Assembly: GCF_947623445.1 (NCBI RefSeq)
Contig: NC_135242.1
Location: forward strand, 4,650,001-4,714,000
Source of the DNA: Clavelina lepadiformis
Lineage: Eukaryota; Chordata; Ascidiacea; Aplousobranchia; Clavelinidae
Reading direction: 5' to 3'
DNA: 64,000 bases
Positions 1 through 12,254 of the stretch are shown one piece after another. The translations under genes were made by a program, and so were the position numbers. The notes beneath the pieces are model-generated. The model ran no database searches. It worked only from the letters and a program-made list of their open reading frames with translations, and was not told where the DNA came from. Position 1 is the stretch's first letter. Each line of letters begins with the position of its first letter.

Positions 1-1670
1 ATTTTCTTCTGTTTACCTTCATTCGCAAAAGATTTGTTGCAACTACAGTTCCTGATACTTTCAAGTCAAAATTTAACGCAAAGTGCCGATGTCGATGAAG
101 GTTGTGCCGCCGACGGGGCGTCATTAACTTTGGAAGGTCGGCTGCTCAGCAAGACAGCCATTGCTGGGACCAGTTTCGCTTTTATTTCCAGAGAAAATCG
201 TTTTACATCAGATTAATTGTTAGAGGATGCCTTAAGTTAAAAACAAAGAACTTAACTGTATAAGGTGGACGTTAGTGCTGGTGATTGTCCAAAATCCCAA
301 ACAATAAAGCGTCAATTGGACGAATGTTTACGGATAGGCCTACATACGATCGTGTGACTTATAGGGAACTTTTCCATTCTTTATTGGCTCGAGCTGGCAA
401 CATGGCCGCAAGTATCGAATTTCACTCAAAACAAGTTATGCTGTTTGTTTGCTGCTACTCTTTCATCATAATTGCTTTACTCATCTGCTGTTAGTTGCCT
501 TTAGAAGCACATAAAAATCGCGTCCGTTTCTCACTTAGTCTAATGCATCTTTAGTCTAGTCGTCACATAAACTAATGCAACATATCCCTTGTGTATAATG
601 GTACTACAAGGTATTCGCACGTCAAGACAAATTAGATTTCGTGTCATTAAGTGCTGTGCGGACGGACGATTCCAAACCATACTTTACAAAGGACAAGCAA
701 CGGTTGTTTTGTAACTGTGCTCGTGGCCCAATTGTCGTCAATACCGTCTTACGCTGTAAAGTTTATTAAATAACACAGTTAAATATGTCATTGCATGCTT
801 AAACGGATCTTATGGTAAATTAGTATCGCCGCTTTTCTTGAAAAAGGTAACACACAACTATAAGTTTGACAATAAAAAAAATAGTATCTATGCACGCAAT
901 TATGAATAACGGGTTTTAAAACATCTTTTAATGACTCATTAGTTCATCAGTTACAGTCTCGCTACCATGGAAAGCCAGTAAATAAACCAAGCCGAAATTT
1001 GCGTACATTGAAAGAAGACATTGTTATTTTTTCCAGGCTAAACGTTGTTTGCCACTGACGTTGTGTTTAACGTCAAAGTATTGAGACTAAGCAAACACTA
1101 ATATTTTGACTGGAGCCAAGTTGAAAAGCTTGTGGCGCAATCCTTCGCACGGTTATCTTTATGTATTATATAAGTAGCATCAAATGTTCTGCGATACGCT
1201 TGTTCTTGATAAAACAAAACACAAAAATATATCACCCCAGCTCCAGGGGTGAGGGAGAAGGGGCATGGATTCAATATCACACAAAAATATGACCATAAAA
1301 TCAAAAAACGTCCAAAAACAGGAAGCAGAACCCTATAAGGAGGTTGTGTTTTGATTCGGTTGATAAGGAAAACGCAAAATATTTTTACATGCCACGTGAG
1401 CGTAACACCTTCACTTTACACCGATTTAAGTGGTTACATTCATACTAACCTTTGTTCCGTGTTTTGCCAGATGCCGACTAAAGGATAAAAAGCGTTATTC
1501 CGGTGTGTTAATCCGCAACGATGGGAGAAAGTTCTAATGTTTACAGGAAATTTGTATCGATTTTCGGCGATGAAGAACCAAAGCAAATATAATAAACTTA
1601 TAAATAAATCCATTCTACCTTGTGTGTAATTGTCGAGTGAATAAAAAAGATTAAGCCTAAAATCGTGACT
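1..1670. other. No gene supported
   Basis: I see no complete gene here. A GC-richer stretch at about 70-210 is open on both strands and could be an exon of something that continues left of the window, but no convincing splice sites frame it. The rest is AT-rich with only short random frames. Confidence 0.4.
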
Positions 1671-1946
1671 CTAAACCGCGATTTTGGAAACCGATTTTCT
1701 TACGTCATCTAAATAAAGATTGTTCCACTCCTGGTACGTAAATCTCAAGGTTATGTTCTCATATCCGGTCACGAGTTTCACCTCAACCAATAGCGTACGA
1801 GTTTCATTGACAAGCCATATAGGGATTGAGGTGGTTTTAAAAAGACTTCTGCGTTCAATTAGAGTAATATCAGTGAGACCATATTTTACTAAAAGATCTA
1901 GAAGTGTCTGTTTGTTAGGATGTATTTGTGAAATTTTCCTCTTCAT
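1671..1946 (-). CDS. Unrecognised 91-aa open frame
   Basis: A 91-codon frame beginning with a genuine ATG and ending in TAG. I do not recognise the family. The product is mixed hydrophilic/hydrophobic with no signal peptide or membrane segment; it is rich in Leu, Ile, Thr and Lys and has an aromatic FTYQEW stretch near residue 69. The frame stays open about 19 codons upstream of the ATG, so it could also be an internal exon. A TATAAATA sequence lies on the same strand at 2007-2014, some 60 bases upstream of the ATG, a plausible core promoter distance. The opposite strand is also open for 81 codons here, so one of the two is a shadow. It may be a small host gene, an exon, or a fragment of a mobile element. 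Confidence 0.3.
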   Translation of the reverse strand: MKRKISQIHPNKQTLLDLLVKYGLTDITLIERRSLFKTTSIPIWLVNETRTLLVEVKLVTGYENITLRFTYQEWNNLYLDDVRKSVSKIAV

Positions 1947-2006
1947 ATCTGCATATTGTCGGTAACTTAACCCAAATAAACCGGTAATGGAATCTCCAGA
2001 TTAAAC

Positions 2007-2014
2007 TATTTATA
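2007..2014 (-). promoter_or_regulatory. TATA-like box upstream of the 91-aa frame
   Basis: Perfect TATAAATA on the minus strand, about 60 bases 5' of the ATG at 1946. Function is inferred only from spacing; AT-rich sequence makes chance matches common. Confidence 0.25.
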
Positions 2015-3050
2015 AGTTTTTTGACAAATCCCCTTGACCTACACCCATGGAGTTGCACGTAACTCATATTTCACCCACTCGCTGTACTGTACTTATTGCG
2101 AGTGCCAATAGACACACACATAGCATTCCGCCACAGCTGTATACAGATTTAAGGCCGACTTGGAATCGTTCATTTAGGTCAACTTGAGATCATAAAGAAT
2201 TACACAGCACATCTTTCGAAAGGGAAGAATAACGTTCAATATTGCAAAACGCAAATACACCTTTGATCGTGGTTGGGTTGGTTGGTTTCAGCTTCCTGTG
2301 AATAGTTTTCCCCTGGTATTGAGAAAATATGGTTTATTGACAGAGGATGGCTCGGAATTGTTCGTGTTTTACAACAATCGTTAACGAACGGTTTTTACCG
2401 ATTCACAAACAGCACGTAAAATTCAGAACGTTTTATGCTCTGCAGTTAAACTGGTGCTAACATTAGCAGGACTGTTGAAATGTTTACCGTCCCATAAGTC
2501 CTCTGACGTGACATTCGGCTGCTTAGAAACTAAAAAAATAGGTTCTCAAAAACTCAAAACTTGCAAAGAAAGTATTCAACAGAAACCCACAACCACAGGC
2601 CGAGAATTTCCCACAAGAACGTTTAATCGTATCGTTCCAAATTCGACAAAATAACGGAAAACAGATTGGTTAATGCACAAGCCAAGTGAGCAATTTAAAG
2701 CACAAGATTTTCCGTACTCAGACACGAATCCGAAATACCGGGGCAATAAAAAGGATGTTGCCAAAATTTACAGAGAATGTTGCCGTAAAATTTACCTAAG
2801 TATAACATGCAACAAATTTTCCTTTACACTTGACTTGCCGAGCACAAGCGCCACGTTTGAAAAATCTCAGCAAACATTCTTTGGAGGAATATTTCGACGT
2901 TGCAGACATAATTGGTTTTGCACAATAGCATAGTTGCGGTGTATGTTTGCGTATGTGTTGAGTTTGCTTATGCAAACGTATATAGGGATATTGCATTCAT
3001 TACGATAAATTGCAATGTTTGAATGAAATTGCGTAAACATGCGAATTCAA

Positions 3051-3220
3051 TGCCACAAACAGTTTGCCAAACACGTGTGGCCTGCTATAGATGTGGTCAC
3101 TCTGATTCCAGTTTTAATTGATATTTCAAGTCCCCTTGAATTCAGTTCGTGCACATTTGGAACGGAAATAAACAAAAAACAACGACCAATAAGGTTCTCT
3201 GATTTCGATACGACAACGTC
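3051..3220 (+). repeat. Direct repeat, copy 1
   Basis: About 170 bases that recur at 3527-3692 with good identity. Shared blocks include TGCCACAAACAGTTTGCC, GGCCTGCTATAGAT and CTCTGATTCCAGTTT, then TTGAATTCAGTTCG and GGAACGGAAATAAAC. The start is sharp, and similarity fades after CTCTGATTTCGAT. No ORF is shared, so it looks like a noncoding repeat or local duplication. Confidence 0.8.
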
Positions 3221-3526
3221 AATTATTAACCCTCATTATCAGGGTGGGCAACATAATGATTTGTTAATGTGTCAAATAAATCAAAAATGAATTGTAAAGA
3301 ATCCGTGAAAATTGAAACAGTGAAGAAAAGCGAAGAAGGCAACGAATGTGGTAAATGATTGCAGGAGAAACGAGATAGGGTTCAATAAATAACGCACAGG
3401 CCATGTCCTGAGATCTTATCGTTTCTTTGCTAAGAGCCATAGAAATCTATTTTTAGCTGCCATCCTTTATCAAACAAAACGTATTATAGCGTATAGCGCT
3501 TTTCCTCTTCCGTTTTGCAAGTTTTA

Positions 3527-3692
3527 TGCCACAAACAGTTTGCCCAGCACGTGCGGCCTGCTATAGATATGGTCACTCTGATTCCAGTTTAAATAACATT
3601 TCAAGGCCCCTTGAATTCAGTTCGAGCGCATTTGGAACGGAAATAAACAAAAAATCAACGACAAAAAAGTTTCTCTAATTTCGATCTCGTCA
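3527..3692 (+). repeat. Direct repeat, copy 2
   Basis: Second copy of the 3051-3220 sequence, 476 bases downstream in the same orientation, with scattered substitutions and small indels. No terminal inverted repeats or target-site duplication were seen around either copy. Confidence 0.8.
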
Positions 3693-4479
3693 TTTGAAAC
3701 ACATTGGGTTAAAGCTACACAGGAGTAGAACACGACGCCTAATTGAAATACGCAAGCTCATTAAATATTACTGAGATAAGGTACGACCTTCAAGATGGCT
3801 TTGGATAAATTCCTAGTGCGTTTCTTAATGGGTAAAGTTACTCAGCAGAAAGTTATAAGTGGAAAAGAAAATGGACACGAGTCCTAAATAAAGTAAATGC
3901 ACGTGGCTTCAATAACGACAATTTTATGGAGAAAGTGCACCCAAAGACGGGCGAGCGGCTTATAAAATATTAATCTGTATTATCAGTGGCTACAGCAGTA
4001 AAGGTCTTGGCTACGTTTACCACGCATTTGTATTCTCTTTCAAACTTATTTATTTAACAGAACCTCGCGGGTCGAATTTTTCTAAAGATAATAATTTGTC
4101 CAAGGCGTGATTAAACGGAAATTTTCTGACTAATTTACATCTCGTGATATTAGACCGTGACACCCATTTTTCCAGACCTTTGAAAAGAAAACTTTGCTTC
4201 ATAAAGCAATATTTTAAACAGGGGCAGAAATTGTCAAAACACTGTCAATGAGTACGGTGCTATGCTACACTGAGCTTAGTGTTACCGCACACGACATAAT
4301 TTTGCTTTAGATTACAGGGCGGCGATACCCCCATAGGGTTGTATCATGAAGAATCGCACGCGCAACCTATTGACCTCGGTGTTACCTAAAACACCCCACC
4401 AACCGCCATACGCTTTTGTTACACACAATCTAAGACTAAGAGATACAAATATCAAGTTTTTGTTTATTCGTAAACATAC

Positions 4480-5172
4480 CTTTGTGACGTAGGCGTTTAC
4501 GTTAAAAGGCATCATAGTGGTTGCAGTCAAGAAATCGATGACGCAGAGATTGGCGATGAAGATGTGAAAGGGTTTGTGGAGCTTCTTGTTGCTGAGGATG
4601 GCAATGATGGTGAGAAGATTACCGACCGATCCCACACAGATGTCGAAGATCCCGATGATAATCCCAAACGTCCGGACTAGGGATCTGTCTAGCGGTACAT
4701 CGCTGAAATTTGCTGGAAAGGTTGTATTTGACATCCAATGACCCGCGTAATTGTTAGGATAAGTGCTGATAGCTTCGGTTTTAGCGTCATAAGGCGTTAA
4801 GTCGATCATGCTTGTCGAGTAATTTGCGCTGTTTTGACTTGAAAAGTTCTCGCTGAAGCCAGAAGCGTCCTCATATATTCCAAGGCTCGTGCTGAACACA
4901 ACGCTCTCCTCTGTTTGTGAAACGAAAGTACTCCCTGTAGTTTGCAAGGAGTTATCTGTAGCAAGAAACTCTCCGCTGCCGCTGGCTAAGGCTTCATCTG
5001 GATAATAAGTCGTGGTGAAATGCCTAGTTTCCGCCACAAGCTGATCACGTGACATTCCTGTCGTGCCTTTTTCGCGTCCTGATGACGACGTACTATCTTC
5101 CAGGTCGAGTCGTTTTACGTCGTGGATAGAGGACCGGATCTGGTTAATGGCGTCCACGCTTTGTATCAGCAT
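4480..5172 (-). CDS. Class A GPCR, first coding exon (N-terminus to TM2)
   Basis: The exon begins at ATG 5172 and ends at a strong donor (AAG|GTATGT) after base 4480, giving 231 codons in phase 0. The first ~165 residues are a long Ser/Thr-rich extracellular tail with several N-x-S/T sites and no obvious signal peptide. TM1 follows (TFGIIIGIFDICVGSVGNLL, containing the conserved GN), then the intracellular loop SNKKLHKPFH and TM2 with ANLCVIDFLTATTMMPF, holding the conserved Asp of rhodopsin-family receptors. TM3-7, including the DRY region, are not in this exon and I could not find them in the remaining 4.4 kb to the window edge. The ligand class cannot be judged from TM1-2 alone; a peptide- or amine-type receptor is possible. 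An earlier in-frame GTG at 5211 was not used as the start. Confidence 0.75.
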
Positions 5173-5211
5173 TAATTTATTATTTAGGAACAATGCAGAA
5201 ATTTTAGACAC

Positions 5212-8200
5212 TGATTTCTACCAGATATGCAGTGGACAGGCTACTTGTTGTGCTGAAAATTAAGCGCCGAAGGATGCCAGCCTGACGTCACTGAGATAAA
5301 CAAACAAATTATTGGTTATGTGATAAAGACTGCTTCCAAGAATCAAACATAACAAAACCATATAAATAGCTAAACCAGTTACAAATCTTTACGAGAAAAA
5401 CAGAAGTCCTAACTAAGGCAAGTCTCAAGTTTCCGCTCGATTAAGGTTTAATGTTAGAATGAGTCAAAATAAAGTTGAGAAGATTAAGTAAACTTTATGG
5501 CGCAATTAAACGCCATTGATGCGCGTATGACGTCATATCGCAAACAATTTATCCGATTAAGCAGTACGATGTGGAAGCTGGTGGACTTGAAGTATAATCG
5601 TTTTTGTTGGAGCTTTTAATTGGAAACGGAAATAACTTTACCGAAACGACTTACGCTTTGAAAATAATAATATTTCCCGACCTTTTTTTTAAATTTAATG
5701 TAATGAGTAGCCCCGATACATACTTAATCGAATGGTCAGTAAAGCATTAAATTTCATCAGCTTATTTTGAACTTTTATGTTTGTTTCTTTTGGTAAATTA
5801 TGTTTGAATTTAACCGAGTAAGTATGCTTTAACTTTCTGCCGCGCAAACTCACACTGACGGCAATTCTACACAGATATATTCTGCTTTTTTTGGTCGATA
5901 TTTATTGAATCATTTCACGCAATAAGCTCGCTTGTCTGCTTAGACTGGCTGTGTGCTCGCTTAACTGCATTCTGATCTAAAATATGCCATTTTCGATGAA
6001 CTCTCTGAATCCCTAAAAGCCAAGTTGTGTTAATCAATTTTTAAACCGCGATATAAAACACAAAACTTTCTTTAAAAAGTCACTTTTGTCTCTTTAGCCT
6101 GGTAAGTCCTTTCTGTTTTTTTGGATTGGCATCAACTACAAGCCAGGCCTAAACAATTTAATGAAGTATTTTATTCTGAAAAACAACTCGTATTCAACAG
6201 TTCCTGTATAAGCAAGCCATGCCGCAACATGCCCAGATTCCGAAATTGAAAGAAAACAGCTTGAACAATGAAATACCCGACAAAAACTTCACTTTGCTTT
6301 CAGGCACCAGGTCTTGAGTAAGACGAAATTCACTGGTAAACAACTAACTTTTACGCACTTAAGCAACATCTACTTAAAATTTAGTGAAACGTATCGGGAA
6401 ATCCCCAAGCATAGCCCGAGACGGCGGTAGTTTATGATGTATGAAACGTGACCAGTTAACATCGTCCGTGATACGCTGTAGTCACGAAAGTGCATTTTTC
6501 TGGATTTTCGGTCAATAGTGTCTGCGTATGCTGTGTTACTTGCTCTGTGATGTATACTTAAATTGTGAGTTTTTTACTCCAACGTATCGCTTAAAACGCG
6601 GAATACACAAAATCACGGTCCTTATCACGGTGCTTATCACGGTCCTTATCACGGTCATGATTTGTCATAATTGGTTCATGATCATCACAACGCAACTGAA
6701 TTACTGACGTTGTTTTACCAAACTAAGGAAAACTCTTTTTCAAGAAAACAAACTTTTCTGAACGCTAACAAACTCTGTTTTAGTATAGGCCTATTTAAAT
6801 AAATTAAATGCTCTTCACGAATCTGCAAATTTTTGTGATGAAAATACGAATCCACAAACCAAAATTACTTGCAGATATCCAAAAAGTTTTGACACACTTA
6901 TTTGATCACCATAATAACATACAAGCATAACTTTGTCTAGAAACATGAACGGAAAAATGGTAGAATTTAGGGAAAAAACTTTAAAACGCTTCTCTGAAAA
7001 AATCACAATAATGCAACGTTCGTGAGAATGGCAGAGGGTCAATTGTTACGTAAAACTTTAATACATGTGACACTGTTTGCAGCATTAATCTTATTTTGCG
7101 CGATGATTCATAGAAAACTTTTATGTAACGTTTAAATAAGTTTTAATACGTTAGTTAAGTTATGTTCGGTTTTGCGGTGATACTAGGAATAATATCTCAA
7201 CCAGCACGTAATACAACAAATATACGAAACACATAGTAATCCTCTAACTATATGCGGGAAAACTACTGCTTTGAAATACCTTAAAATCGAAAGTATACTT
7301 CCTATCTGTTGAAGACAGTTATGACGTCTTTTCAGTGACCTATATACCTAAGGGTCATTTAGCAAAATACTCTGTTATCGCAAAATTACGGGGCTGCGTA
7401 TTGCGGAAATAAATAATCCGACTTGACGGAATTCTCAAAACATTTCCAAGAATGCAAAGAGTAGTTGATATTGTGGTCACCGTTCGATAAATCGATGCAA
7501 ACTGTAAGCTTGTAAGTTGTGTTGACGAAAATGAACAAAATTATAGTATAATAAATTGCAAATTACCGTCAAGTATGTCAAAGTAATTGACTAAAATGTA
7601 TTGCTTTCGTCTGACTGCTGGATCACAAGCCAATATAGTAGATGAAGGAAAATAGCATTTCGTTTTGACAGATTTTTCGTACAAGTTTACACAGACAAAA
7701 TTATTTTCGATTAAAGCAAAATTTCTTGAACTTCATCCCATGTAAGTCCTGGACCTTCAGTCGGATTTCTCTGACATGGCCACAAATATTAATCGACAAA
7801 TTTCTAATGATTTCCGAATTTCTGTTTCATTTGCAGTAATTAATGGAAAGAAAATATACACCTGAACAATAGTATGCAACCAAGATACAAAGCTTAGCTT
7901 AAAGCTTTTCCAACTGTGCTAATTATATAATTGCCATTGTTTGTTGATCGTGTAGCACTGTAGCTCATATTTAGCCAGGGTGGGTCTGAGTAAGCACGTT
8001 TGTGGTATTTTTTTCATTGAGTTGAAATTATATTAACTTTTTTATGATAGGTATCTATAAAGGAATTAACTACAGTCAGTTTGGGAATAAAACTGTAACT
8101 TTTAACTCCATAACTTTGTTTGCACAATTTTATCGGTGTTTAGACATAAAGTTTAATTTCAAGTTTACCGTTTCGCGGTCTACAGGTTTCGCGTATACCA

Positions 8201-10719
8201 TATAGTTAATTCCATACCGATTTTTCATATAAATAATTACGCAACATAGTAGAAATTTTCACGAGGAAAAAATACAAGCCCAAGGCCTGTTTCGGATAAC
8301 CCCTTGACAGAGCACGTCAGCTAAATGCTTAATGCTGAATGCTGCTAAATCGTTGAGTTCATCCAAAATACAAAAATAGTTATCAAGCGATTTTCGATAA
8401 AAAAACGTTTCTGTCTTTCTCTCATAAATTTTCTTATAATTTTGAAAGCCGAGTTAGCGCTAAATCTAATCGAAACTATATGCTCGCTGAATCGCCATGA
8501 TGCAAACCACAAAACGCCAAATTAAGCCCCGCAGTGCTTTCCAGACGCATCACTTTTCAAAACAACCACATCGCAAACATACCAAACTCATGTTGGCCAA
8601 TAACAACGTTGAAAGATTACCTATAGGTTCTCACTACAGTTTATTCATTGCCAATGCCTAATGTTGTTTAATGACCGGTAAGTGTCTGATGAATTACGTT
8701 GCGGCTTAGGACTGGCTAAAACTGGATAAACTTGGCTCCACTAAACAAAAGTAATGACTTGAAAAGCGTTGGTTACTTCCGTTGTCTGTGTATCTACGGC
8801 GCCTCTCCTGTAAACATAGTTTTTGATGATCTTAAACACGTTTTACCACTATAGGTGTGGGGATACACGTCTGCCTTGGTGAAGAAGTTAACGGGTTTAA
8901 TGTGTAGGTCAAACCTGATTGAGAAAAGTGGATCTCAAACCAGTGTTTCTAAAGTGCCTTTGGTAATTGCGTCATAATACCCTCTATATCGGCCTGAAGT
9001 TGTAGTCTAGATTCCTAGAAGACGTAAACAATTAGTAAGGCATATTTTTAGTCAGCAATTCGTATGAAACTAATTGCTACACTACATCTATTCTCACTGA
9101 TGTGTTTGGCTACTTCTTCCCTAATAAGTACTTTCTGTACTTATTCTAATCTAAATCTTCTGCGTAAGCTTAATACATTGTTGTAAATATTTCACCCTTA
9201 ATTTCTATTGTAGCCAATGTTCAATCAGAAAATTTCGCAAAGTACGTTTCGGGTTAATTTGTCTCATGCACCGCCAGAATTTTGCCCTGACTCCTTACCC
9301 CCGAGATTAGATTAATTTACAGAATAATTCAGCGTAAATTGGCCCAGCGTCAAACAAGTTTTTCATTTCTTTCAAAAACCAAACTTGATAAACTCACTCA
9401 CTCGATACATATAGACATAACCTTTTGCATACAAAACAGGTAATATAAGTTTGAGTCTTCCGCTTTACAGTAAGCTAGGTCCAACGATAAGAACTTAATC
9501 TTACAACAGTCCAGTAACACAGAACATGTCCACAAATGACTGCTTGGCCTAATTTCCATTCGTGTCCATCACTCAGGTGTACATAAACGGACTGAATTAT
9601 TTACGTAAGTTTCAGCACATGGTGATTTAGGCTAACATGACCAGTCGTCGCACATACCGGTAAAATATCTCGTGATGTTTCTGTTCTCACTTTCTGCTTA
9701 CGAAAAAATATGCGTAGGCCGGAATATTTTACCCGAAGGCAAACATAGTTTTCGGAATTTGCCGCTATTTCTTGCATGAACTAGAGCAATTAATTCTGTG
9801 GTTATGTCATGCTACGAGCCGCTCGAAAGCCATGTGTCTTACTTTTGATCTTATCGATGTTGATTTATAGGAAACTTCCTCGTTAACTAATTTTGAGCAA
9901 TTGTAGTATAAAGATGAGTTTGGTAGGTAGTGGTATCGGAATTGAACATTTAATCTTGAGTTTATTCTATTTTATGAAAAATGCTTTAACTTTACAAACA
10001 AGAGCGGCAAAAGTGTTGTTGAAAATGAGCATATGTTTGGGCGAATAGCATTCCGGTATCATAACAGCTGATTTTATTCACCAAGATTACAATTGCGTGC
10101 AAAAATCAAATAACTAATCAAACATCAACTACATCCTGTAAAATGTTGCCAAATATACAAAAACACTTAAGGAAACGTCTTAAGCACCCAATTTCGCAAC
10201 AAACTCAATTCACAAGTTGTACACAGGAATTTTTATTCCATACCATCCCTGCCCTTGCATTGGGTTCTCCAGTTTATTGATAGAAAATAGTAAATACATT
10301 ATGTCTTATGCCCAACCCTTGTAGGACTAATACCAACACCAACATCTATGCGCGTGTCATGATTAACAGATCAGAATATTCCTAATATCTAACGCTTGAG
10401 CTTCGTAGTTTACGATGTAAGTAAAATTAAACCTTCCTTATAAATGCGGATAAAGAAGAAGACAAATAAAGTCATTACTAATTTTTTTTTGGTTAAATTA
10501 TTCTATTATTATTATCACAACTCAGTATATTAAAAAAATGTCCATGAAACATGGGACAAACCTCACGTTCGCCATCCCATGGGATATCCTGTCAATCCGC
10601 AAGCAAGATGAAAAGAAAGCTCATAAATGTAATCTGCGACTATATCTAGTTGAAATTCATCAAAACTGTTAAAGGTATTTGGGGCAAAGTAGCAGGAAAT
10701 GAGGATTCCCGTTTGCAGA
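5212..10719. other. Long intergenic stretch, no gene seen
   Basis: Five and a half kilobases of AT-rich sequence with only short frames that lack codon bias, splice sites in phase or recognisable motifs. It contains a small 12-bp tandem repeat (6612-6659) and two TGACGTCA octamers (5283, 5528). Upstream exons or the promoter of the GPCR may lie in the first part. Confidence 0.5.
6612..6659 (+). repeat. 12-bp minisatellite, four units
   Basis: Four head-to-tail units of ATCACGGTCCTT, the second and fourth with small changes. A short tandem repeat with no coding frame. Confidence 0.85.
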
Positions 10720-10923
10720 TGACGTCATTGGCGGGCGGGCAAACTTCGTCTAAAACCCGTCTTTCAGGTAGCATACGTCATAAAGATTCGACGTTGACGT
10801 CACTGGATTCATCTCCATCTTAATCCACGGATTCTTAACGGAGGTGGATGTTTTCCTCCTCTGATGATAAAAAAAGGTCAAAGGTCATTGATAGGAGGCA
10901 TAGGTCATTTGTGAAGGAGGTCA
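10720..10923 (+). promoter_or_regulatory. Candidate cis-regulatory cluster: CRE and AGGTCA half-sites
   Basis: Two perfect CRE octamers TGACGTCA (10720-10727 and 10795-10802) lie about 75 bases upstream of four same-strand AGGTCA half-sites at 10875, 10882, 10902 and 10918. The first two form a perfect DR1 (AGGTCAAAGGTCA), the classic binding site of RXR/HNF4/COUP-TF-type nuclear receptors. The stretch is less AT-rich than its surroundings. The nearest genes are the JmjC gene (3' end ~1.3 kb away) and the distant GPCR. Function as an enhancer is inference. Confidence 0.45.
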
Positions 10924-12074
10924 ACCGTGTTATTATGCCTTACCCGCTGAACTCTGGTAGTTTTTCCAAATTTAAGTAAGTTTTTATGGTGTCCACCAAA
11001 GTGTTTATGTGGTTCTCTGACGCCTCCTCGTGGAATTGTTTCAGCAAAAGATATTCCACACAAATTGGGAGGCGTTCAAGAGTCCTTTGAAAGGAAGAAT
11101 AAGAACGATTCTGCAACAAGAGAAGGTGACATTTAAAAAGTTATGCGGCATCTCACTACCTAATACTAAATGCAAACATTACACTCAATCATTCGACAAA
11201 ACAACATTTCAGGTAGAGATTTATCGCATTATTACGAGGCAGGAGCACTTTGGGTCAATGAAAGAATAGTTCACTTGATATAAATACTTTGTACCGGAGC
11301 CCAAAAGCTAAGATGGCACCAATGTGACCCTTCAAGAATGTATACAACAAACCAGTCTTCGAGAAACTTTGGGTTATAATTTCAACACGAAAAGCGTGGC
11401 GTTTGCCGCACATGTTTCGAGTATAGGATAATTGCATGCGCTCATTTGTCGTAAAACACCTTACTAGGAAAGTGAAGAGACCTGTTGCCTTATAGCATGA
11501 AACCTCATAGAAGAAAACATTTTTTAGCAAACTTTGTTTGAAAGAAAATTTACAATTTACTACTAGTTTGGAAAGCTGTGCAAAAAATCGTTGTTATGAT
11601 ATAGTTGAAGTGATTATTTGATTTCGGAAGATTGCGTTGTTAAAGATAGGAAAATGAGTACGGAGAAAAACTGTGACGTAAATTTCATCAATAGCGGTTG
11701 GACTGAGGTTCCAGTTAATTTAGGTGGATAGATTATAGTTAATATGTGATAGCTTTCGAGTTAAGTAAACGTTTAAATATGGCAAGAACGTACAGTTTTT
11801 TCTCGAAGAAATAGACTATGTCTATGACAATTAAACCCGAGCTTAAAAAAGGCCGATAAAGCTTCTATAAAGGCTTCAGCGTAGAATATTACTATATTCA
11901 TCACACACGCTCAAAATTCTTGATAGCTCGCCGAACAAAGCCTAAAAATGGAATATTATATGATCTGCAGAAATTAGAAAGTTCGCCTTGTAATTTAACT
12001 TAATTGTAATGCAGATGATAACCTAACCGGCTTAATGGAGAGGGAACATAATGGGTATAACATTTGATACAAGC
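10924..12074. other. Intergenic, no gene supported
   Basis: Short frames at 11030-11269 (+) and 11255-11530 (-) are open, but they show no motif and no supporting splice or promoter signals. Confidence 0.4.
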
Positions 12075-12090
12075 GAAGAAATCTTAAGGT

Positions 12091-12096
12091 TTTATT
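12091..12096 (-). terminator. Polyadenylation signal of the JmjC gene
   Basis: AATAAA on the minus strand about 160 bases beyond the JmjC stop codon at 12255, the first canonical signal after it. This gives a short 3' UTR and supports exon 6 as terminal. Confidence 0.55.
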
Positions 12097-12254
12097 CAGC
12101 TAAAAGTTGTCAATATCAATCAAATAATCTTCCTTGTGTCACGTTGACGTAAGACATTGTCTACTCTACCATGGAACAACCAATAGCAAGCGAAGCAGAC
12201 CAACATAAGGAAAAACGTCCAATGTCACAAAAGGTCATTAAAGAATTGAAAATA

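Noticed and set aside
34-216. Open frames on both strands in a GC-richer stretch
   Set aside because: Could be an exon of a gene beyond the window, but no splice sites or motif allow a call on either strand.
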